Part shown: one piece after another, positions 23,507-32,532 of the stretch
Layout: each line of letters starts with the position of its first letter
Position numbering within the stretch: the first letter of the stretch is position 1
Assembly: GCA_902623535.1 (NCBI GenBank)
Contig: CACNUA010000006.1
Span: 1-55,658, forward strand
DNA: 55,658 bases
Origin: an uncultured SAR86 cluster bacterium
Lineage (GTDB): Bacteria; Pseudomonadota; Gammaproteobacteria; Magnimaribacterales; D2472
Reading direction: 5' to 3'
Program-made: the position numbers and the translations under genes
Notes under the pieces: generated by a model
Database searches by the model: none
Told to the model about the DNA's origin: nothing
What the model saw: the letters and a program-made list of their open reading frames with translations, nothing else

Positions 23507-24003
23507 AGAAGTATTTAATAGGCTTAGTTATTATTAGTGGCTCAATGTTTTTTTTAATAAGCAATGATTCAGATTCTAACGAATCCAATTCCTATAAAAA
23601 TGCATTGAGACCAAATCCTATACAACTTGCAGAATTTGCACTAGGGGATGATGATCCCATCTTAATGGTTAACCTTCTTAAATTTAAAGATAAAGCAGAA
23701 TATGAAGATGGAAGAGCTACAAATCTGACTGGAAGGGAAGCCTATGAAATTTATGTAACAGAAACAAGAGAGCATCTAGCAAATGTTGGTGCTGAACTGA
23801 TATTGGGTGGTGAAGTAAATGGATTGTTGTTGGGAGAGGTTGAAGAACTTTGGGATGCTTTCGGCGTTGCTAGGTACCCTAGTCGAAAAGCCATGATTGC
23901 CATGGCAAGGAATCCGGCTTATATAGAGAGTGAAAAGCACAGAGCTGCCGGCTTGGCAGGGCAACTTAATATCGAAGTTTCGGAGCAGGGGTTTGGATTT
24001 TAG
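23503..24003 (+). CDS. DUF1330-like protein with N-terminal membrane anchor (copy 2)
   Basis: This 166-residue paralogue of the preceding gene shares ILMVNLLKFKDKAEYEDGRATNLTGREAYEIY and the RYPSRKAMIAMARNPAY core. It differs in having an N-terminal hydrophobic segment (about residues 3-19) that is either an uncleaved anchor or a signal, followed by a Ser/Asn-rich spacer. The pair probably arose by tandem duplication, with one copy kept in the cytoplasm and the other sent to the periplasmic side. ATGA overlap with copy 1. Confidence 0.78.
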   Translation: MKKYLIGLVIISGSMFFLISNDSDSNESNSYKNALRPNPIQLAEFALGDDDPILMVNLLKFKDKAEYEDGRATNLTGREAYEIYVTETREHLANVGAELILGGEVNGLLLGEVEELWDAFGVARYPSRKAMIAMARNPAYIESEKHRAAGLAGQLNIEVSEQGFGF

Positions 24004-24118
24004 CAAGCTCTTTCCTGAAAACGCAAACAATAATTATGTTGGACATAAGTTTGCACTGTGGGGATTTATTCTTTTTACCTGTCTAATGACTTGGCGATCC
24101 GTTGTGCATATATTTTAA
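24004..24118 (+). pseudogene. Possible remnant of a small membrane-protein gene
   Basis: The 171-base gap before the DUF2855 gene contains an open frame (ending TAA at 24116) that encodes a clear transmembrane segment, YVGHKFALWGFILFTCLMTW followed by RSVVHIF. This looks like protein sequence rather than random AT-rich DNA and resembles the N-terminus of small multi-helix membrane proteins. There is no plausible start codon or ribosome-binding site outside the upstream gene, and the frame stops after one helix. It may be a decayed gene, or nothing. Confidence 0.25.
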
Positions 24119-24174
24119 TTATTTTATTGGTTCTCTTTGTGTTATCAATTTTTAAAAATAATAATTAGGCAATT

Positions 24175-25281
24175 ATGAATCAGTTTCAAACTCTTAAATC
24201 TGACCTTACAAAATCAAGGATTATTAACGAAGATCTCCCAATTATTAGTGACGGAGAAATTCTTTTGAAAATTGAGAGCTTTGCATTCACAGCAAACAAC
24301 GTTACCTATGGAGTTGCTGGAGATACAATCGGATACTGGAAATTCTTTCCAGCCGCACAAAATAGTGACAATAGTTGGGGGTGCATACCCATGTGGGGTT
24401 TTGCAGAAATAGTTGAATCAAATAATCAGAATCTAGATGTTGGTGAGAGGTTGTTCGGATATTTTCCTGCGGCAGATTCACTGGTCTTAAGTCCAATCAA
24501 AATTTCTGATCAGAGCTTTAGTGATGGCAAAGAACATCGAAAAGAGTTGCCCCCAGTTTATAATAACTATCTAAGACTTAATGGTGAAAGCGACTATGAT
24601 CCATCAATGGATCCAATCAGAGCGCTTTTATTTCCACTTCATATTACTGCCTTTTGTTTATGTGACTCGTTAGAGGAAGATCAATATCTAGGTGCATCAC
24701 AGATAATCATTATTAGTGCTTCGAGCAAGACGGCTATTGGCCTGGCTCAAGGCCTTGCAGATTCAAAAAATTCACCAAAAATCGTTGGATTGACTTCGGC
24801 AACAAACTCAAAATTTGTCGAGGATCTGGGTTGTTACGATGAGGTCATTTCCTATGACCAACTAGAAAAAATCGATTTTTTACAGGGCACTGTAATGGTA
24901 GATATGGCAGGAAATCGTGAGATTTTGGGAACTCTTCATGGCAAACTCGCAGACAACATGCTTAAGTGTCTTACGGTTGGGATGACACACTGGGACAATG
25001 AAACAACCGCCGAAGATGCTCTTGGACAAGCAATGTTAAGAGAGAGGACTGAATTCTTTTTTGCTCCTGCGCATATTCAAAAGCGAATAGGGGAATGGGG
25101 GCATGAGGGATATGCTCAAAAAACAAATGCCTTCATGTCTGCAAGAGCATTACAAAGCAATAATTGGATGCAGATAAAAAAGATTATTGGTTTGGAAGAT
25201 TTTACTACTACCTATAAAGAGGTTGTTGCAGGGCAAATAAAACCTCATGAGGGAATTATTGTTAAGTTAAAAGATGACTAA
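24175..25281 (+). CDS. DUF2855 family protein (MDR-like oxidoreductase)
   Basis: This 368-residue protein belongs to the DUF2855 group, distantly related to medium-chain dehydrogenase/quinone reductases. The markers are an N-terminal GroES-like part (EILLKIESFAFTANNVTY, PMWGFAEIV), GYFPAA, and a nucleotide-binding half with IIIISASSKTAIGLAQGL. The reaction is not established. An 8-base overlap with the sulfatase gene downstream indicates coupled translation. Confidence 0.82.
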   Translation: MNQFQTLKSDLTKSRIINEDLPIISDGEILLKIESFAFTANNVTYGVAGDTIGYWKFFPAAQNSDNSWGCIPMWGFAEIVESNNQNLDVGERLFGYFPAADSLVLSPIKISDQSFSDGKEHRKELPPVYNNYLRLNGESDYDPSMDPIRALLFPLHITAFCLCDSLEEDQYLGASQIIIISASSKTAIGLAQGLADSKNSPKIVGLTSATNSKFVEDLGCYDEVISYDQLEKIDFLQGTVMVDMAGNREILGTLHGKLADNMLKCLTVGMTHWDNETTAEDALGQAMLRERTEFFFAPAHIQKRIGEWGHEGYAQKTNAFMSARALQSNNWMQIKKIIGLEDFTTTYKEVVAGQIKPHEGIIVKLKDD

Positions 25282-26926
25282 AAGTCTATCCTTATTTGTA
25301 CTAGCACTCTTAGTATCTGCATTTTTAATTTGGGAGTATAAAGTCAATTTGATTGTTTGGGCTTTACCAAAGGTAATGAATGTTGTGAATCCAATTCAAG
25401 AAAATATACCTACCACTTGGTCAATGGGGCCTAAAGAAGCACTGGATAGAGATGACGCTCGACCAAATATCATATTAATTTTGGCAGATGATATGGGTTA
25501 CAACGATGTATCGTTACATAATGGTGGGGCGGGAGATGGTACCCTTTTAACCCCTCACATAGACTCCCTTGCAACAAGCGGTGTTTGGTTTGCAGAAGGC
25601 TATGCAGCAAATGCTACCTGTGCGCCTTCTCGAGCAGCAATTATGACCGGTAGGTATCCAACTAGATTTGGATTTGAATTTACGCCTGTTCCTGATTATG
25701 GCCGTTTAGTAGTTCAGTGGCTTGCTGAAGAAGATGACGATATTTTAAAAACAAAAATTGACAAAACAATTGCCAACAATCTTCCAGATTTCATGGATCA
25801 GGGCATGCCTTCAGATCAAATAACTATTGCAGAAATATTAAAAGATGCAGGTTACTATACTGCTCATATTGGCAAATGGCATCTTGGTCATTCTAACGGC
25901 ATGTCACCAAATGATCAGGGTTTTGATGATTCTTTATCTTTAGGCGGTTCATATTACCTGCCAGAGAATGATCCCAATGTTGTGAACGCAAAATTTGATA
26001 CATCAATCGACAAAATGATTTGGGCATCAGGCCAATATGCGGCCCAATTTAATGGAGGAGATTATTTCGCTCCAGACAAATATGTTACTGATTATTACAC
26101 TGACGAAGCGCTTAAGGTTATTGAAAATAATCAACATAGGCCCTTTTTTCTTTACCTAAGTCATTGGGCTATTCATAACCCATTGCAGGCCTTAAGAAGT
26201 GATGTTAAAGAAATGAATCATATGAGGGGACATAACCTCAAGGTATATTCTGGAATGATCAGGGCGCTTGATAGAAGTGTAGGCAAAATCGTTGAAAAGT
26301 TAAAAGATTTAGATATTTATGGAAAAACACTAATTATCTTCACCAGTGATAATGGAGGAGCTAACTATATTGAATTAGATGATATCAATAAACCATTCAG
26401 AGGCTGGAAGATAAGTTTCTTTGAGGGCGGTATTCGAGTTCCCTTCATTGCAAGCTGGCCTGACGAAATTGATTCAGGTCTAAAATTTAATCAACCTGTT
26501 CATCACTTTGATATTTTTTCAACCATTGCTGCTGCTTCGCGAACATCACTTCCAGCCGATAGAAAGATTGATGGAGTAAACCTGCTACCTTTTATTAAAT
26601 CAGGTAAAACTGAAAAACCCCACAAGACACTTTTTTGGAGGTCAGGAAATCACCAAGCTGTTTTGCATGAGGATTGGAAATACATTACAAGTAAACAAGA
26701 AAATTCAAAATGGCTCTTTAATACAAATTTAGATCCTCATGAAAAGGATAATTTAATTGAGAGTCATCCCGTGGAATTAAAATTAATTGAAAATCTTTTA
26801 GGGAAATTTAATTCGGAGCAAAAAGATCCTTTGTTTCCGTCAAGTACACAAATACCGATTTTAATTGATAAATATGATGGCCAAATTATCGAAGAAAAAG
26901 ATGAATATATTTACTGGTCAAACTAA
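25274..26926 (+). CDS. Membrane-anchored type I sulfatase (arylsulfatase family)
   Basis: This 550-residue sulfatase has an N-terminal signal anchor (about residues 5-29), so the enzyme faces the periplasm. The formylglycine motif is Cys116-Ala-Pro-Ser-Arg, followed by AAIMTGRYP. Metal-ligand signatures are ADDMG (71-75) and FTSDNGG, and the catalytic HIGKWHLG is intact. It should hydrolyse a sulfate ester after conversion of Cys116 to formylglycine; no maturase gene is in this window. It is inside the array, so the imported substrate, or one of its forms, may be sulfated. Confidence 0.93.
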   Translation: MTKSLSLFVLALLVSAFLIWEYKVNLIVWALPKVMNVVNPIQENIPTTWSMGPKEALDRDDARPNIILILADDMGYNDVSLHNGGAGDGTLLTPHIDSLATSGVWFAEGYAANATCAPSRAAIMTGRYPTRFGFEFTPVPDYGRLVVQWLAEEDDDILKTKIDKTIANNLPDFMDQGMPSDQITIAEILKDAGYYTAHIGKWHLGHSNGMSPNDQGFDDSLSLGGSYYLPENDPNVVNAKFDTSIDKMIWASGQYAAQFNGGDYFAPDKYVTDYYTDEALKVIENNQHRPFFLYLSHWAIHNPLQALRSDVKEMNHMRGHNLKVYSGMIRALDRSVGKIVEKLKDLDIYGKTLIIFTSDNGGANYIELDDINKPFRGWKISFFEGGIRVPFIASWPDEIDSGLKFNQPVHHFDIFSTIAAASRTSLPADRKIDGVNLLPFIKSGKTEKPHKTLFWRSGNHQAVLHEDWKYITSKQENSKWLFNTNLDPHEKDNLIESHPVELKLIENLLGKFNSEQKDPLFPSSTQIPILIDKYDGQIIEEKDEYIYWSN

Positions 26927-26936
26927 GGAGTAATAA

Positions 26937-27314
26937 ATGGAGAGAATTTTAAGAGTAATAGCAGGATTTTTTGGAGCCTTCTTTTTGCTAATGGGTTTGC
27001 GATGGATCATTGACCCATCTTCAGCAGCCGCATCTCTGAGCATGCCTCTGTTAGACGGGGCTGGATTAAGTACCCAAATTGGCGATGTGGGAAGTTTCTT
27101 TATCACAATCGGCGTGATGACTCTAATCGGCGTAATTAAAAAGCAACGCCATTGGCTTTACGCACCTTCAATGCTCTTGCTTACGGCTGCTTTATATAGA
27201 GTCCTTTCAACAGTTCTGCATGGAGCTGCATTTGCACTCCCATCAATTGCTATTGAGATAATTGTAGGTTTATTTTTAATCTTTGCTGGATCAAAAATTT
27301 CAAAGGAGTCCTAA
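26937..27314 (+). CDS. Small four-helix membrane protein, DUF4345-like
   Basis: This 125-residue protein has four predicted transmembrane helices and the pattern GLRWIIDP near the end of helix 1, common in DUF4345-type proteins. The family's function is unknown. An AAGGAG site precedes the ATG, and it follows the sulfatase by 10 bases and precedes the metallo-hydrolase by 3, which places it firmly in the operon. A similar protein occurs at 46741 in this window. Confidence 0.65.
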   Translation: MERILRVIAGFFGAFFLLMGLRWIIDPSSAAASLSMPLLDGAGLSTQIGDVGSFFITIGVMTLIGVIKKQRHWLYAPSMLLLTAALYRVLSTVLHGAAFALPSIAIEIIVGLFLIFAGSKISKES

Positions 27315-27317
27315 ATA

Positions 27318-28379
27318 ATGAAACTTTTAAAATATTTGGCTGCCATTCTCTTTATTCTTTTTATCTTGGTAAATGTCTTAACACGACTACCTATAGTCCA
27401 AGATAGAATCATGATGACTGCATTAAATAATGCAGTAAATGCCACAGCAGAGCTTCCTGATAACGCATTATCTGCACTAGTCTGTGGTTCAGGACCTCCG
27501 TTGGCTTCACCAGGAGCTGCACAATCATGCATTTTGATTAAGGCTGGTGATGAGTACTTTATCGTTGATATAGGAGATGGCGCCTCTGCCAATTTAATGA
27601 ATTGGGGCATTGACGTACAAAAAGTCAAAGCTGTTTTCTTAACCCATCTGCATTCTGATCACATTGCTGATTTAGCTGAATTGCATCTCATGAACTGGGT
27701 AACCGCTTCAAGACAAAGCAAATTAAAAGTTTATGGTCCTGAGGGTGTTTTAAATGTTACTGAGGGATTCGAAGCTACTTATGCATTGGATTATAAATTT
27801 AGAAACGAGCATCATGGTAATGAGATTGCCCCCATCGAAGTAGCTGGATTTGATCCTTATACAATCAACCTTGATGAACCTGTTATTTATAATAAAAACG
27901 ATTTAAAGGTGACTGCCTTTGAGGTTGAACATGACCCAGTACCAGCAGTTGGTTTCAAGTTTGATTACAAGGGCCGTTCTATTGTAATCAGTGGGGATAC
28001 CAAGTATTCCCAAAAGGTTATTGATGGGGCTAAAAATGCCGATGTGCTTTTTCATGAAAATCAAGCAAACCATATTTTAGAAATGATGAATAAGCCCTTA
28101 ATGAATGCTGGTCGACCTCAAGCAGCTACTGTCATGAAAGATATTGTGACTTATCATACTACACCAACAGAGGCTGCAGATATTGCAAACAAAGCTAATG
28201 TTGATCACTTAGTCTTCTATCATCATGTGCCTTATCCTAGAATATCAATTATGGAAAGAGTGCATTTGAGAGGTGTCAATGAGGTTAGATCAAAAGATAA
28301 ATGGACTTTCTCTAAGGATGGAACATTGATTGTTTTACCTTTAAATTCAGATGAAATAAAAATTACTTCAATAAATTAG
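27318..28379 (+). CDS. Metallo-beta-lactamase-fold hydrolase, exported or anchored
   Basis: This 353-residue protein has an N-terminal hydrophobic segment (about residues 4-22) and a binuclear metal site: His110, His112, Asp114 and His115 in LTHLHSDHIADL, then SGDTK and a late His in VFYHHVPYP. The arrangement resembles tRNase Z/arylsulfatase-AtsA-type members rather than true beta-lactamases. The substrate is unknown; next to a sulfatase, an ester, lactone or alkyl-sulfate substrate is plausible. It starts 3 bases after the previous gene. Confidence 0.85.
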   Translation: MKLLKYLAAILFILFILVNVLTRLPIVQDRIMMTALNNAVNATAELPDNALSALVCGSGPPLASPGAAQSCILIKAGDEYFIVDIGDGASANLMNWGIDVQKVKAVFLTHLHSDHIADLAELHLMNWVTASRQSKLKVYGPEGVLNVTEGFEATYALDYKFRNEHHGNEIAPIEVAGFDPYTINLDEPVIYNKNDLKVTAFEVEHDPVPAVGFKFDYKGRSIVISGDTKYSQKVIDGAKNADVLFHENQANHILEMMNKPLMNAGRPQAATVMKDIVTYHTTPTEAADIANKANVDHLVFYHHVPYPRISIMERVHLRGVNEVRSKDKWTFSKDGTLIVLPLNSDEIKITSIN

Positions 28380-28387
28380 GAAAAATT

Positions 28388-29356
28388 ATGAAAACTAAAA
28401 TTACAGAAATGTTTGGAATCAAGCATCCAATTATTCAAGGTGGCATGCATCATGTTGGGTTTGCCGAGCTAGCTGCTGCAGTATCAAATGCTGGAGGGCT
28501 TGGAACGATAACAGGCTTAACTCAAGGAACGCCTGAAAAACTTGCTAATGAAATTGCACGTTGTAAAGAAATGACCGATAAACCTTTCGCAGTGAATCTA
28601 ACATTTCTTCCTTCATTGACCCCTCCTGATTATCCTGGTCTAGTTGATGTAATCATTGAGGGAGGCGTGCCAATTGTCGAAACCGCAGGACGAAATCCTG
28701 CTGAGTATTTACCTGCACTTAAAGATGCAGGAATTAAAATTATTCATAAGTGCACTTCTGTAAGACATTCACTAAAAGCCCAATCTATTGGTTGTGATGC
28801 TGTCTCTGTGGATGGCTTTGAATGCGGCGGTCATCCTGGCGAAGATGATATTCCTAACTTCATTCTCTTGCCAAGAGCGGCAGATGAACTTGAGATACCT
28901 TTTGTGGCATCAGGTGGCATGGCAGACGCTAGAAGTTTAGTGGCGGCAATGGCACTTGGAGCCGAAGGGATGAATATGGGCACAAGATTTATAGCTACAC
29001 AAGATGCTCCTGTTCATCAGAATGTTAAAGAAGCCATAGTTGGAGCATCAGAGCTTGATACCCGTTTAATTATGAGATCTCTAACAAATACCGAAAGAGT
29101 TATGAACAATGATGCTGTTGAGCGCTTAATGGAAAAAGAAAAAGCTCTTGGAGATCAGTTAACATTTGCTGATATTGTTGATGAAGTTGCTGGTGTTTAT
29201 CCAAAGATTATGCATGAAGGAACCATGGATGCAGGCGCATGGTCTTGCGGTATGGTTGCTGGATTGGTAAATGATATTCCTACTGTCAAAGAATTAATCG
29301 ACACAATTATGGATGAAGCCGATGCAATAATTTCAAAGCGACTAAGTAATTTCTAA
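28388..29356 (+). CDS. Nitronate monooxygenase/FabK-like flavoprotein
   Basis: This 322-residue TIM-barrel FMN enzyme has HPIIQGGMHHVGFAELAAAV at the N-terminus, GFECGGHPGEDD with His149 of the GGH motif, and the FMN-phosphate loop VASGGMADARS followed by GAEGMNMGTRF. Members oxidise nitronates or act as enoyl reductases; in catabolic operons the true substrate is often unknown. A paralogue at 50625 lacks the GGH histidine. It lies 8 bases after the metallo-hydrolase. Confidence 0.87.
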   Translation: MKTKITEMFGIKHPIIQGGMHHVGFAELAAAVSNAGGLGTITGLTQGTPEKLANEIARCKEMTDKPFAVNLTFLPSLTPPDYPGLVDVIIEGGVPIVETAGRNPAEYLPALKDAGIKIIHKCTSVRHSLKAQSIGCDAVSVDGFECGGHPGEDDIPNFILLPRAADELEIPFVASGGMADARSLVAAMALGAEGMNMGTRFIATQDAPVHQNVKEAIVGASELDTRLIMRSLTNTERVMNNDAVERLMEKEKALGDQLTFADIVDEVAGVYPKIMHEGTMDAGAWSCGMVAGLVNDIPTVKELIDTIMDEADAIISKRLSNF

Positions 29357-29371
29357 ATAAAAACTAAATAG

Positions 29372-30715
29372 ATGCTCAAGTGGTTCAGAAACTTCATGAA
29401 CAGGCGCACGGCTAGCGCAAAGGTTCGCAATGCAGTCATGAATCACTTTGCAAGTTATGAAGTCTTTAAAGAAAATCGAAAAAAGAGCGAGGAAGCACGA
29501 AGCTCAGAAAATCGGCCTCATGAGATCTTATATTTTCATAAAGTTGACGATCCTTACTCACATTTAACCATTCAATTTATTGATCGCTTTCGATCTTCAT
29601 ATAACATTCAATTTAAACCTATCTTAGTTGGAGAAGAAAATCCTGAAACTGTTCACGAACCTTCTCTTTACAACATTTATTGTCTTGAGGATGTTAGAAG
29701 AATAGCACCTTATTATGATGTAAGTTTTTCAGTTCACTCTTACCCCTCAAAAGATCTTGTAAGTAAAGCCAATAGAATTTTGTCTGCTGTGGAAGATGTT
29801 AATTTTGGTGAGGTTGGTAAAAAAGTGAGTGCTGCATTGTGGTCTACTGATGAAGCTTGCCTTGACGCATTATCAAAGGAATACAGCGTCAGCGAAAACG
29901 ATGCTCAACAGAAAATTAGGGATGGGAACTCAATTAGGGATGAAAAAGACTATTACTTTGGATCAGCTTTCTATTATGAAAATGAACTTTACTGGGGAGT
30001 TGATCGATTACATTATTTGGAAAGAAGACTTTCAGAATTAAAGCTGGGAACAGCTCACGAATATACTCCTACCTGCAAACCTAGATTAGTTGCTCCGTTA
30101 ACACTTTCCTCCACAAAAAAGTTTAATCTTACTTATTACCCTTCATTGAATAGCCCGTATACTTTTGTAAGCACAAAAAGGGTCAGACAACTTCAAGAAA
30201 ATTACCCTATTAACCTTATAACTAAACCTGTACTACCAATGCTAATGCGAATGATGACCATTCCAACTTTCAAGGCAAAGTACATTATTTCAGATGCAGC
30301 TCGAGAAGGTAGAACACACCAACATGAGATTAAAAGGATTTATTCACCTATTGGAAAGCCAGCACGCAAAGCTTACTCATTGTTTCCAATTATCGATGAA
30401 ATGGGTAAAGGCTTTGAATATATTGAAGCACTGTTAATTGCCTCTTTTCAGGATGAAATCAATATTGGTGATGATACTTATTTAGAAGACTTAGTTTCTT
30501 CATTGAAATTGGATTGGAGTGAAGTAAAAAAGCATCTCAACAGCAAGCAATGGAGAGAAGATTTAAATCATAACCTTCAAGAAATGTACGCAGGGAACTG
30601 TTGGGGCGTACCTAGTTTCAAATTAACCGATGATGATGGCGGAAATCCCTTTTATGTTTGGGGTCAAGATCGAATGTGGTTAATTCAAGAAGAGATCGCA
30701 AAACGTAGTAGTTGA
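29372..30715 (+). CDS. Tandem-domain DsbA/HCCA-isomerase-like protein
   Basis: This 447-residue protein seems to contain two kappa-GST/2-hydroxychromene-2-carboxylate-isomerase-like domains. Domain 1 (about 45-225) opens with ILYFHKVDDPYSHL and closes with FYYENELYWGVDRLHYLE. Domain 2 (about 240-445) opens with FNLTYYPSLNSPYTF and closes with FYVWGQDRMWLIQEE. There is no CXXC, so it is not an oxidoreductase of the DsbA sort; glutathione-dependent isomerisation is more likely. It falls in the same array as two GSTs. Confidence 0.75.
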   Translation: MLKWFRNFMNRRTASAKVRNAVMNHFASYEVFKENRKKSEEARSSENRPHEILYFHKVDDPYSHLTIQFIDRFRSSYNIQFKPILVGEENPETVHEPSLYNIYCLEDVRRIAPYYDVSFSVHSYPSKDLVSKANRILSAVEDVNFGEVGKKVSAALWSTDEACLDALSKEYSVSENDAQQKIRDGNSIRDEKDYYFGSAFYYENELYWGVDRLHYLERRLSELKLGTAHEYTPTCKPRLVAPLTLSSTKKFNLTYYPSLNSPYTFVSTKRVRQLQENYPINLITKPVLPMLMRMMTIPTFKAKYIISDAAREGRTHQHEIKRIYSPIGKPARKAYSLFPIIDEMGKGFEYIEALLIASFQDEINIGDDTYLEDLVSSLKLDWSEVKKHLNSKQWREDLNHNLQEMYAGNCWGVPSFKLTDDDGGNPFYVWGQDRMWLIQEEIAKRSS

Positions 30716-30763
30716 TATTCATCTCAAATCATTTAAATTAAATCCTATCTATAGGGGAACTTC

Positions 30764-31588
30764 ATGAACACATTTGAAAATAAAGTAGCATTAGTTACCG
30801 GTGCATCTTATGGAATTGGTTTTGCGATTGCAAAAGATTTAGCAAGCAGGGGAGCTCATCTAATTCTTACTGCGAGATCAGTTGAAAAATTAGAAGCTTT
30901 AGCAAGCTCAATAAGATCTGAGGGTGGCAAGGCAAATGTTTTTGAGGCTGACCTTAGTGTTTCTGGTTCTGCGAATGAGCTTTTTGAAAAAATCTCTAGT
31001 GAAGGCATTAAGATCGATTTACTAGTAAACAATGCCGGTTATGGAAGATGGGGTGAGTTCACTGAATTTGAAAGATCTGATTACTCAAAAATGCTTCATT
31101 TAAACATTAATTCTCTGATAGAACTAACCCATATGTTTATTCCTCAGATGATTCAAAAGGGTGGTGGCGGAGTAATTAATGTGGGTTCAACTGCCTCTTT
31201 TCTGCCAGTTCCGTTTGCGAGCGTTTATTCGGCTTCAAAAGCATTTGTTTTAATGTTTTCAGATGCAATTCGTTATGAATATCAAGATAAAAATATTCAA
31301 GTTATGACCTTATGCCCAGGAGGTACTGCATCTAAATTTAGTGAGGTTGCCAGTGAAAAATCGTCTGATGCTTTAAAAAAATTAAATCAAGTGCTGAAAG
31401 AGAAGGGTCAGCTTGGGGACAGTTGTGAGCTTGTAGCAAGAGATGGACTTGATGCTTTCCTAAAAAATAAATCATCATTCATTACTGGTAAAGGAAATAA
31501 AAAATTTGCTTTCTTACCTCGAATTCTCTCAAGAGATAGAATCATTAAGCTGACCGGAGATATTTTTAGAAAAAGAGTAGCTAAATAA
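30764..31588 (+). CDS. Short-chain dehydrogenase/reductase
   Basis: This 274-residue classical SDR has the cofactor motif TGASYGIG (residues 12-19), with an Arg after strand 2 (ILTARS) suggesting NADPH, the NNAG motif, and catalytic Tyr155 and Lys159 in YSASK. It probably reduces a carbonyl or oxidises an alcohol in the pathway. An AGGGGA site precedes the ATG. The 48-base gap upstream is the second largest in the array, so an internal promoter is possible but none is clear. Confidence 0.9.
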   Translation: MNTFENKVALVTGASYGIGFAIAKDLASRGAHLILTARSVEKLEALASSIRSEGGKANVFEADLSVSGSANELFEKISSEGIKIDLLVNNAGYGRWGEFTEFERSDYSKMLHLNINSLIELTHMFIPQMIQKGGGGVINVGSTASFLPVPFASVYSASKAFVLMFSDAIRYEYQDKNIQVMTLCPGGTASKFSEVASEKSSDALKKLNQVLKEKGQLGDSCELVARDGLDAFLKNKSSFITGKGNKKFAFLPRILSRDRIIKLTGDIFRKRVAK

Positions 31589-31591
31589 TTA

Positions 31592-32530
31592 ATGAAATTA
31601 TCTATTCGTATCGCAGTAATTATTGCCATATTGCTGTGGATACCTTTTTATTTAAATACATATTATCTAAAAAATATTTTAATTGAAGATATTCCCTTAT
31701 CTGGTGAATGGGTTCAACTTGAGGATGGGAACATCTTTTTTACATGGCATCATCCTGAAGAGCCTTCAAAAGATAATATTGTGGTCCTTGTGCATGGATT
31801 CTCAAGTCCACAATTTGTTTGGGATGGTATTGCTGAATTGCTTGTTGATGCAGGGTATAGCGTTCTAGCATATGATCATTTTGGGAGAGGTTATTCAGAA
31901 AGACCAAGAATCAAATATGACCATAACCTTTACATTAGAGCTCTAAATGGTCTTCTAGAATCTCAGTCCATTGATACCCAGGTTCATCTTGTAGGCTACT
32001 CCATGGGAGGTGCGGTAATTGCTCATTTTGCTGATTTACATGGTGAAAAGGTAAAAAGTATTTCCTTGATTGCTCCAGCTGGAACAATGATTGAAGAACC
32101 TGATATAAACTTCTGGGCAGTTCAACCTTTAATAGGAGAATGGTTCTGGCATGTGTTGGGTAGCTTTTATGTAGAAGAACAAGTTTATGAAGTAAATGAT
32201 CCACGAGGATTATTGCCACTGGAGTATATGGAGCTATTATCTGAGCAAGGCAAATACAAAGGTTTCATTGAATCATTGCTTTCGACTGTAAGGCATTTTG
32301 ATATGTTTAATACAGAAGATGAATACAGGTCTATTAATTCATTAAATATTCCAGTTTTGGCAGTCTGGGGCACCAATGATCAAGTGACACCCTTTTCCGG
32401 TAGCAATAGATTATTGGAAGTAATGCCCTCAACAGAGTTAAAAATTATTGAAGGAGGCACTCATAATATTACCTTTGTCCAACCAACTAAAATTGGTAAG
32501 ATGATAGTATCTTTCTTGGAGGGGAAATAA
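31592..32530 (+). CDS. Membrane-anchored alpha/beta hydrolase
   Basis: This 312-residue protein has an N-terminal transmembrane anchor (about residues 7-26) and an alpha/beta-hydrolase domain. Its oxyanion motif is VLVHGFSSP, nucleophile Ser137 is in GYSMGG, the acid is probably Asp in WGTNDQVTPF, and the catalytic His is in EGGTHNI. It could cleave an ester, a C-C bond or an epoxide. The anchor suggests action at the periplasmic face, like the sulfatase and metallo-hydrolase of the same array. It starts 3 bases after the SDR gene. Confidence 0.87.
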   Translation: MKLSIRIAVIIAILLWIPFYLNTYYLKNILIEDIPLSGEWVQLEDGNIFFTWHHPEEPSKDNIVVLVHGFSSPQFVWDGIAELLVDAGYSVLAYDHFGRGYSERPRIKYDHNLYIRALNGLLESQSIDTQVHLVGYSMGGAVIAHFADLHGEKVKSISLIAPAGTMIEEPDINFWAVQPLIGEWFWHVLGSFYVEEQVYEVNDPRGLLPLEYMELLSEQGKYKGFIESLLSTVRHFDMFNTEDEYRSINSLNIPVLAVWGTNDQVTPFSGSNRLLEVMPSTELKIIEGGTHNITFVQPTKIGKMIVSFLEGK

Positions 32531-32532
32531 GA

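Noticed and set aside
27311-27628. 105-codon minus-strand frame over the metallo-hydrolase start
   Set aside because: It lies opposite conserved coding sequence, without a recognisable domain or ribosome-binding site.
31935-32219. 94-codon minus-strand frame within the alpha/beta hydrolase
   Set aside because: It is a shadow of the plus-strand gene whose catalytic motifs are intact.
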